Part shown: positions 36,522-47,275 of the stretch, piece after piece
Layout: each line of letters starts with the position of its first letter
Numbering within the stretch: the stretch's first letter is position 1
DNA from: Podospora pseudoanserina
Lineage: Eukaryota > Ascomycota > Sordariomycetes > Sordariales > Podosporaceae
Direction: 5' to 3'
Assembly (NCBI RefSeq): GCF_035222485.1
Contig: NC_085923.1
Span: 3,472,001-3,536,000 of the forward strand
Length of the DNA stretch: 64,000 bases
Made by a program: the position numbers and the translations under genes
Notes under the pieces: generated by a model
What the model was told of the DNA's origin: nothing
What the model saw: only the letters and a program-made list of their open reading frames with translations
The model's database searches: none

Positions 36522-37135
36522 TGTGTGGTAGGCACCTTGGTGAGAAGTGATTAGAAAACTGGAGGATGTTTCGATAGTTTGTCGAGAGACAGAAAACCTC
36601 ATTTGAAGCCCATGGCCTCATCTTATATCTAGAGCCGACATCACCGTGACGAAGTCGAGGACTCGAGGGCATACAAGACCAAATTCGAAGGGATACAACA
36701 TGTCGACGTATTGGCTATGTTCGCCCTCAGAGGGATTATTTTGTGTGTGGATTGAGACTCTGAAATTAGCAAAACTCGACTTTAAGCCCATGAAGACATA
36801 ACAGCCCTTGCACTTGATCAAGAGAAAGGCATGAAGGGCAAGCCACAAGGGCGTTGAAGAGCAAGGAGAGTTGATAAGTTCAAGCAGGGATCCCCACATC
36901 CAACCGCCCCCTGCACACGCCAAGAACCGTCATCCCCAGACTCTAGCCCCCCTCCAAGCAAGGCCAAGTCGGCTTTTGGGCTTTTGCGACAGGGATATTG
37001 CAAACTGACCTGGTCCTTGATCCTCCTCAACAGAAAGCTTACCTTGTCATCTTCTCTTTCCCTTTCCTGTCCTTTGCACCAGTTTCAATGCTCCGAAGCA
37101 CCTTCAGATCCCTCCGACGGCGGTGACTTCTCGCC
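36522..37135. promoter_or_regulatory. Divergent intergenic region
   Basis: 614 bases holding the promoters of the secreted protein gene and the PAP2 gene. CT-rich leader before 37136. No other feature. Confidence 0.5.
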
Positions 37136-38213
37136 ATGGCGCCCCCGAGGCCCAATTCGCCGGCAACTGGCAACGGTTTCCTGGCTTCCGTGATGCGATT
37201 CTGGAATGCAAGTCACTTACAGGTTGTAGTGTTTTGTTGGACTAGATGTTGATTGTGTTTCCGAATCTAGAGAACGTATGCCTCTGATTACATCGGCCTC
37301 GCCATTCTCCTCTCCAGCTACATCCTCATTCAATTCTTCGTCGAACCTTTCCACCGCATGTTCTCGCTCAACGACTTGCGCATCTCGTTCCCCTACGCCG
37401 AGGTCGAAAGAGTTCCCCTAAGTAAACCACCCCGTTCCCTTTTTGCGCTCCTCCACCTCATTACTGACCCTCGCGCCCTCCTGCAGCCCACGACTTCATA
37501 TACGCCCTCTTCCTCCCCCTCATCCTCATTTGCCTCTCCAACCTCCTCTCCTCGGCCTCCTCCCACAAACACCACGTCACCCTCCTCGGCCTCGCCATCT
37601 CCCTCATCCTCACCTCCCTCCTAACCGACATCATCAAAAACGCTGTCGGCCGCCCCCGTCCCGACCTCCTCGCCCGATGCGCCCCCTCCCCGACACCCCC
37701 CTCGACAAGCTGGTAGACATATCCGTCTGCACCGAAACAGGCCACCACAAGCTCCACGACGGCTGGCGGTCCTTCCCCTCGGGCCACTCTTCTTTCTCCT
37801 TCGCCGGGCTGGGATACCTCTCCCTCTTTCTGGCCGGCCAAACCCGAATCTTTGCCCACGGTCCAGGGTCGATAGCGGAGCACACGGAAAAGGTGGTGAG
37901 GGGCGACCTCCTCAAGGCGCTGTTTTGTCTGGCGCCGCTGGTGGGCGCAACCATGATTGCTATCTCGAGGTGTCAGGACTACAGGCATGATGTCTATGAT
38001 GTGACGATTGGGGGGTTGCTGGGCTGGACGGTGGCATACTGGAGTTACAGACGGTACTGGCCTAGGTTGAGCAGCGCCAAGTGCGATGAGCCCTATGCCG
38101 GCCCGCCGGGGGCGGCAGAGGATGGACCGGGGTATGGGAGGTTGAGAGATGAGGAGGAGGGTGCTGGTGGCAGGAATGTAGGCTACGAGTTGAGACAGCT
38201 GAACAGCAGGTGA
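37136..38213 (+). CDS. PAP2-family lipid phosphatase (DPP1/LPP-like) with an apparent frameshift
   Basis: Exons 37136-37222, 37271-37421 and 37487-38213. All three phosphatase motifs are readable: KNAVGRPRPD (K-x6-RP), FPSGHSSFSF (PSGH) and SRCQDYRHD (SR-x5-H), with membrane helices between them, as in fungal diacylglycerol pyrophosphate / lipid phosphate phosphatases of ER or vacuole. The first motif is in one frame (ending LLARCAPSP then a stop soon after) and the rest is in another. The switch falls near 37680-37695, in the C-rich run GCCCCCTCCCCGACACCCCC, and the coding length is one base short of a multiple of three. No GT-AG intron can bridge this without deleting the conserved motif. 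Either the assembly lost one C or the gene carries a real one-base deletion. With one base added the product would be about 321 residues. Confidence 0.8.
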
Positions 38214-38552
38214 AGAGGAAAGCTGATTCGGGTGTATAGTGACCAACCACAACATTTGTCGACAATTGTCACACGGTATATAGTACCATTGGGTATCTAT
38301 GTACTTGGGAACTTAAACATGGGGATCTGTAAATGATGTAAAGACTGGGAACTTAACAGGTACATGCCTTCCCCTACAACCTGCATGAAGGACCCGGCAA
38401 ACATTGGCTTCAGGAAAGATGGGATACACGGCGCAGAAGCAAGGAGTTCACGTCCAGTTCAGCATCTGGCACATCTTCTATTAGTACATGCGGCGCTGAA
38501 AAACCACTCCATATCGCGATTGTTCCCGTCCACCACCATGGACCCAGTCTAT

Positions 38553-39537
38553 TTACTCCTCCTTGGTCTCGTCCTTGGCCAAGTCATGCTTCTTGAGTAG
38601 CGCATCGATCTCGTCGGCGCTCCATAATCTGTGGTAAATCTTGCCGTCCTTGGTCTGGCCAACCGTCGCAAACTCGACTGTCATTTGTTAGCCATGATCC
38701 CTCTTATTAATCCGCCTCCAAGACTCACTCTTCTCGCTGCCAAGCTTGGTGGAATCCATCGTCTTGCTCAGCACCTTGACGGCCATACCGCAGGCCTCTT
38801 CCAACGTGCAATCCTCCTTGTAATCTTGCTTCAAAAGACTCTGGGCGCTGGCGTGGTTGGCGCCCGAGCTTGTCGCCTTCCACCCGCCGTAGTTGCCTGA
38901 CGGGTTGCTGAGGTAGAGCTGGAACTGGCGCTGGGGATCCCAACCGGCGTAGATGAAGGAAACGCCAAAGGGCCGGAGACCACCGTGTTGTGTATAACCT
39001 TGCTTGAGATCGCAGAGACGACGGACGAGCTGTTCGCAGGGAATGTCTTCGTTGTATGTAAGGAGATAGCGTTGGGCGGCTTGTCGGGCGTAGTTGATGA
39101 GGATGTTGGCGTCGGCGGTCATGCCGGCGACGGCGCAAATCATGTTGCTACAAACAAAAGCCAGGTTAGCACAACCATAGCCCATGCTGAACGACCAGAC
39201 ATGGCTGTATCGTACTCATTGAGAATGTAGAGCTTCTCAGCCGAAGTGTCCTGTTCGAGCAGCTTGGAGGTGACCTTGCGCTCAGCAGCGAGGACGATGC
39301 CATCCTTGGCCAGGATGCCAATGGCTGTGCCGGCGTGAGAAATAGCTTCGAGGGCATATTCGACCTGGTACAGGCGACCGTCGGGGGAGAAGATGGTTGT
39401 CTAGACATGGCAGTTAGCCTCGTGGTGTACCCTTGGCCGCGAAGGGAGCTCCCAGCGCAACACCATGGCCCCCCAATATCGGTGGAGCCAAAGACAGCGG
39501 GCAGCCAACATACTCGGGAATCGTATCTTCTGGACAT
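38553..39537 (-). CDS. pre9: 20S proteasome subunit alpha-3 (Pre9/PSMA4 type)
   Basis: Four exons: 39537-39514, 39400-39216, 39147-38729 and 38677-38553, giving 250 residues. The N-terminus [24 protein letters not shown] is the alpha-subunit signature, split by the first intron after eight codons, and is specific to the PSMA4/Pre9 subunit. Further matches are [47 protein letters not shown] and [12 protein letters not shown]. The C-terminus is an acidic/Lys-rich helix. It forms part of the outer alpha ring that gates the proteasome core. All intron phases agree and the length is usual for the family. Convergent with the PAP2 gene. Confidence 0.96.
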
Positions 39538-40676
39538 GATGGCAGTTGTTTACTGTTGGAGTTGGAAGCGGGGAGGAGTGATGGCGATGACGGCAACAAT
39601 TGGCCTCTTTCAGGCGCTTGTCGGGAACAATCGTGTGGTTTGGGGTTTTATGGTAAGTCCAACGGCTGGAACTAAGGCTGATGGATGGATGGATGTTGCT
39701 GCACCTCGCCCTCACCTTCAGGTAGCCCCCCCCAGCCTGGGAGCTCTAGGCAAGCGCCCTCACACGCGTAGCTCCTGTTGCTGCCTGACCTGCAAGGCAC
39801 ATGTCCCGCCATCGGGACTTGAACCTGCCAAGCTCCGACTCTCTGCCACTGCTACAAAACCCCACCTGCTTGTCACAAAAAAAAGCGTTACATAACAAGC
39901 ACAGGCCGATTTCCCGTCCTCCCCAAGCTTCCAAATCCAATCCCTCTCGGCTCTCCCGCTGGCCGTTCGCGCTTCTTCTTCGGCCATCTCTCCACCCTCG
40001 ATCAATCTCCTCTTTCCAACCTCCGCAATTCGTCACCCAAAAATCGAGAAACGCGATTGAGTCAACAACCGTGACAACGCCATTGTCGCATACTGACACC
40101 TTACAAAGGATTATCTTACTCCGTTACGCAGTACTTCGTTTTGCTGGAATCGACCCGTCGCGCCACGCCACTGCGCGCTCGCTCCATCCATCCATCTACT
40201 TACCTACCTACCTTCTGAAGCTTGGACTTGCTAGCTGTGAGGAAAGTTTGGGACCTCCCCCCTCCTTCGCCGCCAAAGAGAGGAAGAGGGAAATACTACC
40301 GTGGGCGCTTTGGTTTCTTCGCGGGATAGCTTCGGGCAGGGCTTATCCTCTTGAATTCTGTTTACTTTTTGTTGCTTTTCAATTCTCTCGCGTCACGTCG
40401 GGCAGTCAGATGGCAATCTGGTGGTCATTTTAGTTCCCATGCAAGCGTAAAATACCTACCTACCTGATCGAGTGACCCGCATGCCATCTCATCGCATACC
40501 CATCTAGGTAGCCATCTATCTACCTAGCTTTTTGAGCAAACAGTAGCCCACCCACTCGGCAAGCGACAGGAGAGGAGAGCAAGCACGCCCCCATTGCCTG
40601 GCTGCTGCCACGCCTACCTACCTACTACCTACTGAACCTTCCACCCGTTTACCGTCCGTCTCCCTTTGACGCGACC
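39538..40676. promoter_or_regulatory. Divergent intergenic region, proteasome alpha-3 / Bye1-like
   Basis: 1.1 kb with both promoters. The Bye1-side leader carries four clusters of TACCTACC-type motifs (near 40197-40214, 40450-40466, 40500-40530 and 40612-40632). A Pol III B-box-like GGTTCAAGTCC lies on the minus strand at 39815-39825 without a recognisable tRNA fold. A 210-codon open frame at 39801-40433 lacks motifs. Confidence 0.5.
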
Positions 40677-43600
40677 ATGTCTGGTAAGCAGCAACGTGCG
40701 CGGCGACTGAACCCTTCGCGCACACCCACCCCCACCCCCAACTCTTCTTCCAAGTCCAACAGGAGCAGCAGCAGCAGCAGTATGGCTCCGCGACGCCGGT
40801 CTGCGCGCACCACTCAGACTGCTCTCAAGAACCAGCAACTGACTCTCGACTTAACTTCAGACCCAGAACCCCGCCGCTCCGTCAGAGCGACAAAGGGCCA
40901 GCACAAGGCCCACGAACAGCTCGACCAGCTCGTCGAACCGCCAAAGAAGCGAACCGGCGGCTCCAAGAAGGGCAAGAAGGCTGCCCCCGAACCCGAAGAA
41001 CCAGAGGAGGAGATCATCCGCTGCGTGTGCGGCGCCACCGAGCAAGATGAGGACTCCGGCGAAGCCTGGATCGCTTGCGACACCTGTACCGCCTGGCAAC
41101 ACAACATCTGCATGGGGGTGAGCCAGTTCGCCGAAGACATACCTAAGAATTATTTCTGCGAACAGTGCAAGCCAGAGAACCACAAGGAGCTGTTGGCCAG
41201 CATGGAGAGGGGCGAGAAGCTCTGGGAAACACGGCGCAAGAACTATGAAGAGGAAAAGACCAAGAAGAAGAAGGGCACCAAGAAGGGCAAGAAGCGAACA
41301 AGTGACCTCAAGGAGGAAGCATCGCGGACGCCACAGCAGTCACCGCCACCACCTCCTCCACCGGCACCCGAACCTAAGAAGGAAAAGGAAACCAAGGCAT
41401 CGGGTCAGAAGCGGAAAACCGCCGACGGGGCTCAGGAGAAGGAGAACAAGGTAAGTTTTTCACAGCAACTCTATGCCTTGATCTATGTAAGTCACTAACT
41501 CCGGCGGCCCCTTTTCCCCCAGAAGCTTCGCAAAGTCACCGAGACACAGTCTGTTCCGGTATCTACACCGGCTTATACCCCTCCTGCTGACCTCCCTTCC
41601 AAAGCCACCGAGCTGCCAGACAGTCGGCAGGGTGTGGCTAAGGCGCTCGTGAAGTCTCTTGTGCACTCGCTTGGCGCGGCAGAAAAGAAGGGTGTTGTTC
41701 CCTCCGATGGGATGCCTGTCAGTGATCGTGCCGAAAGGTTTGCGCTCCAGATCGAGCGCGCCGTCTACGATACCCATCCCACCCAGGACTCCTACCGCAA
41801 CCAGGGCAGGACTCTTGTCCACAACCTCAAGTCCAACCTCGAACTGGGATCCCGGCTGCTGGAAGGGACTCTGACACCGCCCATGCTGGCTGCCATGTCT
41901 ACGGAAGAGCTGGCATCCAAGGAGCTCCAGGATCAGACAGCCGAAATGAAGGCCCGGGCCGAGAAGCAAGCCATCAAGATCACCGAGGATGTGCCCCGGA
42001 TACGGAGAACGCACAAGGGCGACGAGGTGATTGGCGACGACAACTATGCCATGACCACGGAAGACATCCCGTCAGCTCCCGTGCGTCGACCTAGCGCCCC
42101 CAAGTCGGAACCTAGAGAGTCGTCGGAAGCGAGCCGTGCCAGGTCGGCATCTCGAGGGTTGGCTGTCGACACGCAGCAGTCACCCACTCGCGCCGACTTT
42201 GATCTGAACAAGGTCTACTCCAGTGTCAAATCGCCAGCCATTTCTCAACGCCCGGCTGCTCCCCTTGCTGCCGCGCCCGCAACCGGTCCCGGCGTGGACC
42301 CAGATGTTGATCGCATGCTTGATGATGACGGGAGCCAGTCACCGCCATATTCGCCAAAAGAAGAGACGGATCCGGATGTGGCGTGGCGTGGGAATCTGGT
42401 CATGAACACCATTGCCGAGTTCCAAGTCACCGCGAAGCACATTGGCGGTGCGAATCCCGGAGAGAGCGTTGGTTTAACGTGGGATAAGGTCATCCCAAAG
42501 AACATTACCGTCTGCGGGCGCATAGATGAGCAAGCAGCCAATGTGTATCTTTGCGGAATGCGCTACAGCCAAGTCTCCGAGGTCATCGTGGTGAACCTGG
42601 AGCCAACATCCCCTCAAGGCAAGGCCGGCATGCAGAAGCTTGTCGAGTATTTTGTTAACAAGAAGAGATATGGTGTGGTGGACCGCAAGGGGCTGGCAAA
42701 CGTCCGAGACAGCTATCTCGTGCCCGTCCTACCCGGTGCAGGTGGCCACCCTGAGTTTATGATGAATCTGGAGGACAACTTCATCCCGCAGTCAAGAACC
42801 GAGCCGATGTTGCTCGCCGTATTCGTCTATCGATGGGAAGACGGCAAAGTACAACCAAAGGCCCCCCCAGTGCTGACGCAGGCCCCGGTTCGACACGACT
42901 ACGCGCAGTCTCCTGACACACCGACTCCCACATCAGCAAGCTTCCCGCTGGCCAACCGCCAATCCAGCACAGCGCCAGCCTACTCACCCACGGTGAATTC
43001 AGGGGCATTCCCGAACTATCCGACTCCTCCCCGGAACAGCGCCACTCCCCTCCAGCAGCAGGTGGTGGCGCCTCCCCCACAGCCCCAAGAGCCAGCCCTG
43101 AGTCCGGAGCAGGCTCGCAGGGCGGAGTCACAGCGGCGAGGAGAGGCCGAAGCCCGGGAGGTACTTGGCCAGTACATGAGAAGTCCGACGGTTGCGTTCC
43201 TTCTTCCTCAGGCCTTTGCCATGACGCGCTCGGAGTGGGAACTCATAAGGAGGGTATACGAGCGTGAACCCAAAGCCAGAGAAGATCTGCCGTACCTTAG
43301 TCAGGTTCTGGAACGAGAGGCTCCGGGGCCTCAAAGCCAGCCCTCAGGGCCTTCTCCTCCACCGCCTCCGACGCCGTTGCAGCAACCACAGCAGCAGCCA
43401 CAACAACCAAGGCCGCAACAGTTCCAGCCCCCTCTCCAGCAGCATCAGCAGCATCAGCAGCAACACTTTCACCCGCCCCAGCAGCAGCAACGCCAGCCTC
43501 CGTATTCACATCTGCAGCAAGTTCAGCCGCCTCAGCAGCATCAGCAGCATCAGCAGCATCAGCAGCATCAGCAGCACCAGCAGCAACAAGGAGCCCAGCG

Positions 43601-43811
43601 ATCCCCAACACAGCCACATCACCCTCAGCTTCAGCCACAGCAGCAGCAGCAGCAGCAGTCACAAGCAGTCCCGGTCCGGCAGACGGCCGTGCCCCCTCCG
43701 CAGATCCCACCTGTAGGGCACGCCGCGGGACCTCCGAGACAGACGCCCATCCCACCCCCCCCCATCCCGCCACAGGCAACCGCTACGACCACGGCGGGAT
43801 CGCAACCGTAG
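40677..43811 (+). CDS. bye1: PHD-TFIIS-SPOC transcription factor, Bye1 type
   Basis: Two exons, 40677-41450 and 41523-43811, 1020 residues. The PHD finger is RCVCGATEQDEDSGEAWIAC..TC..WQHNICMGV..FCEQC at about residues 114-166, with the Cys4-His-Cys3 ligands. The TFIIS central (domain II) region follows at about 295-400 (AKALVKSLVHSL, RNQGRTLVHNLKSN, MSTEELASKEL). The SPOC domain is at about 543-680 (VAWRGNLVMNTIAEFQV, YLVPVLPG). This order matches yeast Bye1 and animal PHF3/DIDO, which bind RNA polymerase II and its phosphorylated tail and read H3K4me3. The last 250 residues are very rich in Gln, Pro and His, with a 9-base repeat coding Gln-Gln-His. Nuclear; no zinc ribbon of TFIIS is present, as expected. 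Confidence 0.93.
43374..43670. repeat. CAG/CAT-rich coding repeat
   Basis: CAG, CAA and CAT codons dominate; a 9-base unit CAGCAGCAT is repeated in tandem about six times near 43533-43582. It encodes the Gln/His tail of the Bye1-like protein. Confidence 0.92.
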
Positions 43812-44468
43812 GAGGAAGTGGCGGCGGGGAGGATATTGGCGACGCTCAGCACTGCTCTTGAGAAGATGTTTGACGACGCTCACGCGAGCGAACATGATTG
43901 GGAAGGAATGGGGTTGGGGAGTTGATAAAAAAAAAAATTGCGCTAAGTGGAAGGAAGCTAGGCAAATCATTGTTTATTTACTTTCTTGGCTCGGCTCGGG
44001 AAGGAAATTTATTCGGGGGAGTTGCTCACTCTTTTCCTGGAGTTGGTGGGCATCTTGTTGTTCGGTTTCTGCTCGTGTTTTGAGTGTTTGATTGGTCTCT
44101 AGTTGCACTTTTTGGGACGGGCGTGGGTAGTTGTTTGGTTGGAACGAGGTGTGTCGTTGGAGTTTTATGTGATGTGGTTGGAGGGAGGGGAGGGAGCACG
44201 GGATCGTGAGTGGTAGATGGGGTATATTTGTTTTATTTCATCAGGTTTTGGTGCTGACATGGGTGGTGGTTGTTGTTGTGGTTAATATCACTTGCTTATT
44301 TAGTTGGTCTTCTTCTGTGTGTATCTTTCAAAAGGTAGCTTTTTATCTTTATCAAAGTTGCCAGGTCGTTCGTTATGTGATCTGATCATGGCTTTTGTGA
44401 AGCAAGCTATGTATGTGCAATTCGCCTCTGGCACATGCTGCGATATCATCCCGGGTATCTTTATTATC
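43812..44468. other. Convergent 3' intergenic region
   Basis: 3' flanks of the Bye1-like gene and Med7. T- and G-rich, with a short A run at 43928-43939. No gene seen. Confidence 0.5.
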
Positions 44469-45281
44469 TTAGGCAAACTCCAACTCCACACTCCCAATCG
44501 TGCACCTCTCGGCCGCCACCCTCCTCCTCTCCTCCGTCTCCCTGCCCCCTATTGAGCCCGTCGTGACCACCTCGTCGTCCAGCCTCGGCAGCTCCAGACT
44601 CCCCAACCCCTCAATCATCCTCCTGGCCTTGTCCACCACCCCCCTAATGGCGGCGGTCTCGGCCCTCTTGGTGTCGAGCTGGTCCTGCATGATCTGTATG
44701 AGCTGCTCCCGTGCCTGATGGGGGCGGTATTCGTTTAAAGTGTGGTGGAAGTTGAGGATGAGGGTCTTGAGGTCCTGGATCTTGGCGGCGCCGTGGGCGG
44801 GGTTATGGGACATTACGCCGACGAGTTCGAGGTAGTTTAGGAGGATGGACTTTGCGAGCTTTTTGAGTTCGAAGGAGCGGTCGAGGTGTTTGGAGTCTTG
44901 GGAGGAGGGGTTGATGGAGGCGGGGAGGAGGGGTGTTACGCCCGCTTCGGTGAGGGATTGGAGGGTGTCGGTGAGCTGGGGGGAGGGGAGTGTTAGTAAA
45001 GGGAAGGGAAGGGGGGAGGAGGAAAAACGGACTGCTTGGGCTTCGCTATATAACCTCCATTTTCCATCTGTTGGTTCGGGTGGTGGTTGGAGATTGATGA
45101 GGTCTTCTGGGATGGAGGGGAGGCGGGTTATGGAATCTGGGTCGGGGGTGGAGTGTGCTGTCGCGTAGTCTGATTTAAGGGTGTCGTAGCGGGAGATGTT
45201 CTCGGGGGTGAAGTCTTTCCAGAATGGTGGAGGGTCAGGCCAGGTCGATGTTACGCGGTTGGTATCTTCCTCCTCGGCCAT
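44469..45281 (-). CDS. med7: Mediator complex subunit 7
   Basis: Two exons, 45281-45033 and 44975-44469, giving 251 residues. The N-terminus has the Med7 pattern [20 protein letters not shown], followed by [28 protein letters not shown]. After the intron comes [18 protein letters not shown]. The C-terminal half is the coiled coil that pairs with Med21 ([18 protein letters not shown], then [28 protein letters not shown]). The 57-base intron has a weak GTCCGT donor but a perfect TACTAAC branch site and a long pyrimidine run before CAG. Because it is a multiple of three without a stop, leaving it in would add 19 non-conserved residues. Med7 is in the Mediator middle module and acts in RNA polymerase II transcription in the nucleus. 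Divergent from the zinc-finger gene. Confidence 0.94.
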   Translation of the reverse strand: MAEEEDTNRVTSTWPDPPPFWKDFTPENISRYDTLKSDYATAHSTPDPDSITRLPSIPEDLINLQPPPEPTDGKWRLYSEAQAVRFSSSPLPFPLLTLPSPQLTDTLQSLTEAGVTPLLPASINPSSQDSKHLDRSFELKKLAKSILLNYLELVGVMSHNPAHGAAKIQDLKTLILNFHHTLNEYRPHQAREQLIQIMQDQLDTKRAETAAIRGVVDKARRMIEGLGSLELPRLDDEVVTTGSIGGRETEERRRVAAERCTIGSVELEFA

Positions 45282-45817
45282 GTTGTCAGGGTGGGTGTTG
45301 CACGAGTGGGGATGGAGGTGATGTTTGCAGAGAGGTGGTAGTGGCTGAGAGCCTTCTTAAATTGTTCTGGGGCGATAATAAAGCTGGTAGTCACTCGTAG
45401 TCAGGCAGTAGTCAACTAGGCGCATTCAACGTTGAAAGATGACGATGTTTGGTGAAGTGCGCACCTTTGCGACTGGCTGTGGCTGAAGCTTCCCCAGGTT
45501 ACACCAAGTGGGGATTACTTCGGGAGCTTTCCCTGTGGCTGCCCCGCTGTCAGCTGCCAAGGGTCCGACTTCAGCGCCCCAAGCGCCTTCGAATTTATTC
45601 CACTTTAGGGACAGTCGGGTACATCATCACCCCCAACAACGACTACCTAATCCACCCAAGTGAATGCCCATTGACGTCTACAATAGACCGCCATCTTCGT
45701 CCCCTTTTCGCTGTTTTACTCTACCCAACTAACCCATTGATTGCGACATTTTCCACCACTTCGAGATCCACCACCTTGCGCATCTCACTACTGCGCCTCG
45801 ACTCGTACACGTTCATC
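45282..45817. promoter_or_regulatory. Divergent intergenic region, Med7 / zinc-finger gene
   Basis: 536 bases with both promoters. The zinc-finger frame stays open for about 120 codons upstream of its ATG, but that part shows no conserved pattern. Confidence 0.5.
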
Positions 45818-46909
45818 ATGACCGATGTTCGCGCTCTACTGAGGCAGCAACGCGCTGCTCGCCGAATTGAACACCCTCACGCCTCCTATTCCGACTCTGG
45901 GAAGCTCTCGTGCGCCATCTGCCTCGAGCCCATCAAGGCTGAATCCCTCTGGGAAGGTCATCTGCGCAGCGCCGGCCATCGCGAACGAGTCCAAGTGCTG
46001 TTCAACACCGACAAGAACAGCAATGGCCCCAGCTATGCCGGCTTCGTGGACCAAGCCTCTGCTGCGGCCGGCCCATCAACCAACAAGCGCAAGCACAGCG
46101 ATTCAGACGATGAAATGGGTGACACTTTTGACGAGGACGCCGCGCGACGAAAAAAGAGCAGACCTGACGTGGTGGCCACCTCGGACGAGAATCAACGGGC
46201 TGCGGCCGAGAGAAGCAAACCGTTGACACCACCACTGACCCGACGAACATCGGGCACCCCTACCTTTGGAGTTGAGATGCAGATGCCCTCTAGACCAGCC
46301 ACCCCTGTCGCAGTCCGGGAGGATAGGGAGAAGAATAGCAGTGGAAGTGCCGGGACACCGATGTCGATCACGCCAAAACCAGCATCGCAAAACAGGTCAC
46401 CGCTTATACCGCATGAGCCACAGCAAAAACAACCACCAAAGACATCTACGCCAGCGCCGGTGGCGGACGACCTGTGGGCAGAGTTTGAGGCGGACTTGTT
46501 GCAGGAGAAAAAGAAGCCTGCTGCTGTTGCTGCTTTGGAGGACGGCGATGCTGTCATTTCTGCGCCGGTTATGACCAATGAGGAGATTGCTGCCAAGTCA
46601 GAAGAGGAAGAAAGACAAAAGAGAAGGGCGCTGGCGGATATCGAGCTGGAGGATGAGAAAGAGGAGGCCACTCGGGCGTTGGAGACCGAGTTTGAAGTTA
46701 TGGAAGAGCTGGAAGCGCGTGCGAAAAAGCTCAGGGAAAGGAGAGAGGCATTGAGGGTACAAGGAGGCGGGGGAAGTGCTGCTCCTGCTGCTGCTACGGC
46801 TAAGGGACCTGCCCTTGGAAAGGAGAATGCTGCCGTGGCGGAAGATGAAGACGATGAAGATGATGACGAGGATGAGGATGATTGGGATGGGTTCCGATTC
46901 CGGGCTTAG
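45818..46909 (+). CDS. C2H2 zinc-finger coiled-coil protein (ZNF830-like)
   Basis: Single exon, 363 residues from the ATG at 45818, in good context (CATCATGACC). A single U1-type C2H2 finger is close to the N-terminus: CAICLEPIKAESLWEGHLRSAGH (Cys32, Cys35, His48, His54). Next come a basic KRKHSDSDDE segment, a long disordered Ser/Thr/Pro region, the motif DDLWAEFEADLLQE, and a charged coiled coil (about residues 255-310). The protein ends in a stretch of Asp/Glu followed by WDGFRFRA. This order fits ZNF830/Omcg1-type proteins, which bind the spliceosome and function in pre-mRNA splicing and genome maintenance. Nuclear location is expected. Convergent with the small F-box gene. Confidence 0.85.
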   Translation: MTDVRALLRQQRAARRIEHPHASYSDSGKLSCAICLEPIKAESLWEGHLRSAGHRERVQVLFNTDKNSNGPSYAGFVDQASAAAGPSTNKRKHSDSDDEMGDTFDEDAARRKKSRPDVVATSDENQRAAAERSKPLTPPLTRRTSGTPTFGVEMQMPSRPATPVAVREDREKNSSGSAGTPMSITPKPASQNRSPLIPHEPQQKQPPKTSTPAPVADDLWAEFEADLLQEKKKPAAVAALEDGDAVISAPVMTNEEIAAKSEEEERQKRRALADIELEDEKEEATRALETEFEVMEELEARAKKLRERREALRVQGGGGSAAPAAATAKGPALGKENAAVAEDEDDEDDDEDEDDWDGFRFRA

Positions 46910-47275
46910 AGAGCCAGCCTTCGAGATGTTCAATGTACATTGTAGTGTATCTATCACCCGGTACGTCAAAACAGAGACGACAGCAGTTACCTAATGTCAA
47001 AAAGCAGCACAAACAAACCAAACAAACCTCTGTGCTATGTTGCCTTGATGAGAGAAAACCGGAACAAACAATGTCAGCAGAAAACAGAACGCCAGAAAAC
47101 CCACCACGAAGTACAAACCATATCCCAATCCGCAATGTCCAAGAGGTATACAAGCCCAAATCCCAGTCGGTTCAGTGTCAGCAAGCAAACAAACAGATTC
47201 CAAGCCCTTCCCCCCCTTCTCCAACCAACCAACGCACGCAAACAAAGAAAAGAAGATATCACCCTCTTACCTCAC
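46910..47275. other. Convergent 3' intergenic region
   Basis: 366 bases, A/C-rich on the plus strand, holding the 3' flanks of the zinc-finger gene and the F-box gene. Nothing else. Confidence 0.5.

Noticed and set aside
39800-39856. tRNA-like sequence on the minus strand (B-box GGTTCAAGTCC, A-box-like TAGCAGTGG)
   Set aside because: The arms do not pair, the boxes are too close together and no acceptor stem or T-run terminator is present.
39801-40433. 210-codon open frame upstream of the Bye1-like gene
   Set aside because: It lies in the promoter and leader region with TACCTACC motifs and has no domain-like pattern.
43297-43779. Ala-rich minus-strand open frame
   Set aside because: It is the mirror of the CAG-rich coding repeat of the Bye1-like gene.
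45449-45817. N-terminal extension of the zinc-finger protein
   Set aside because: The extra 123 codons look like leader sequence; the ATG at 45818 gives the expected start just before the finger.
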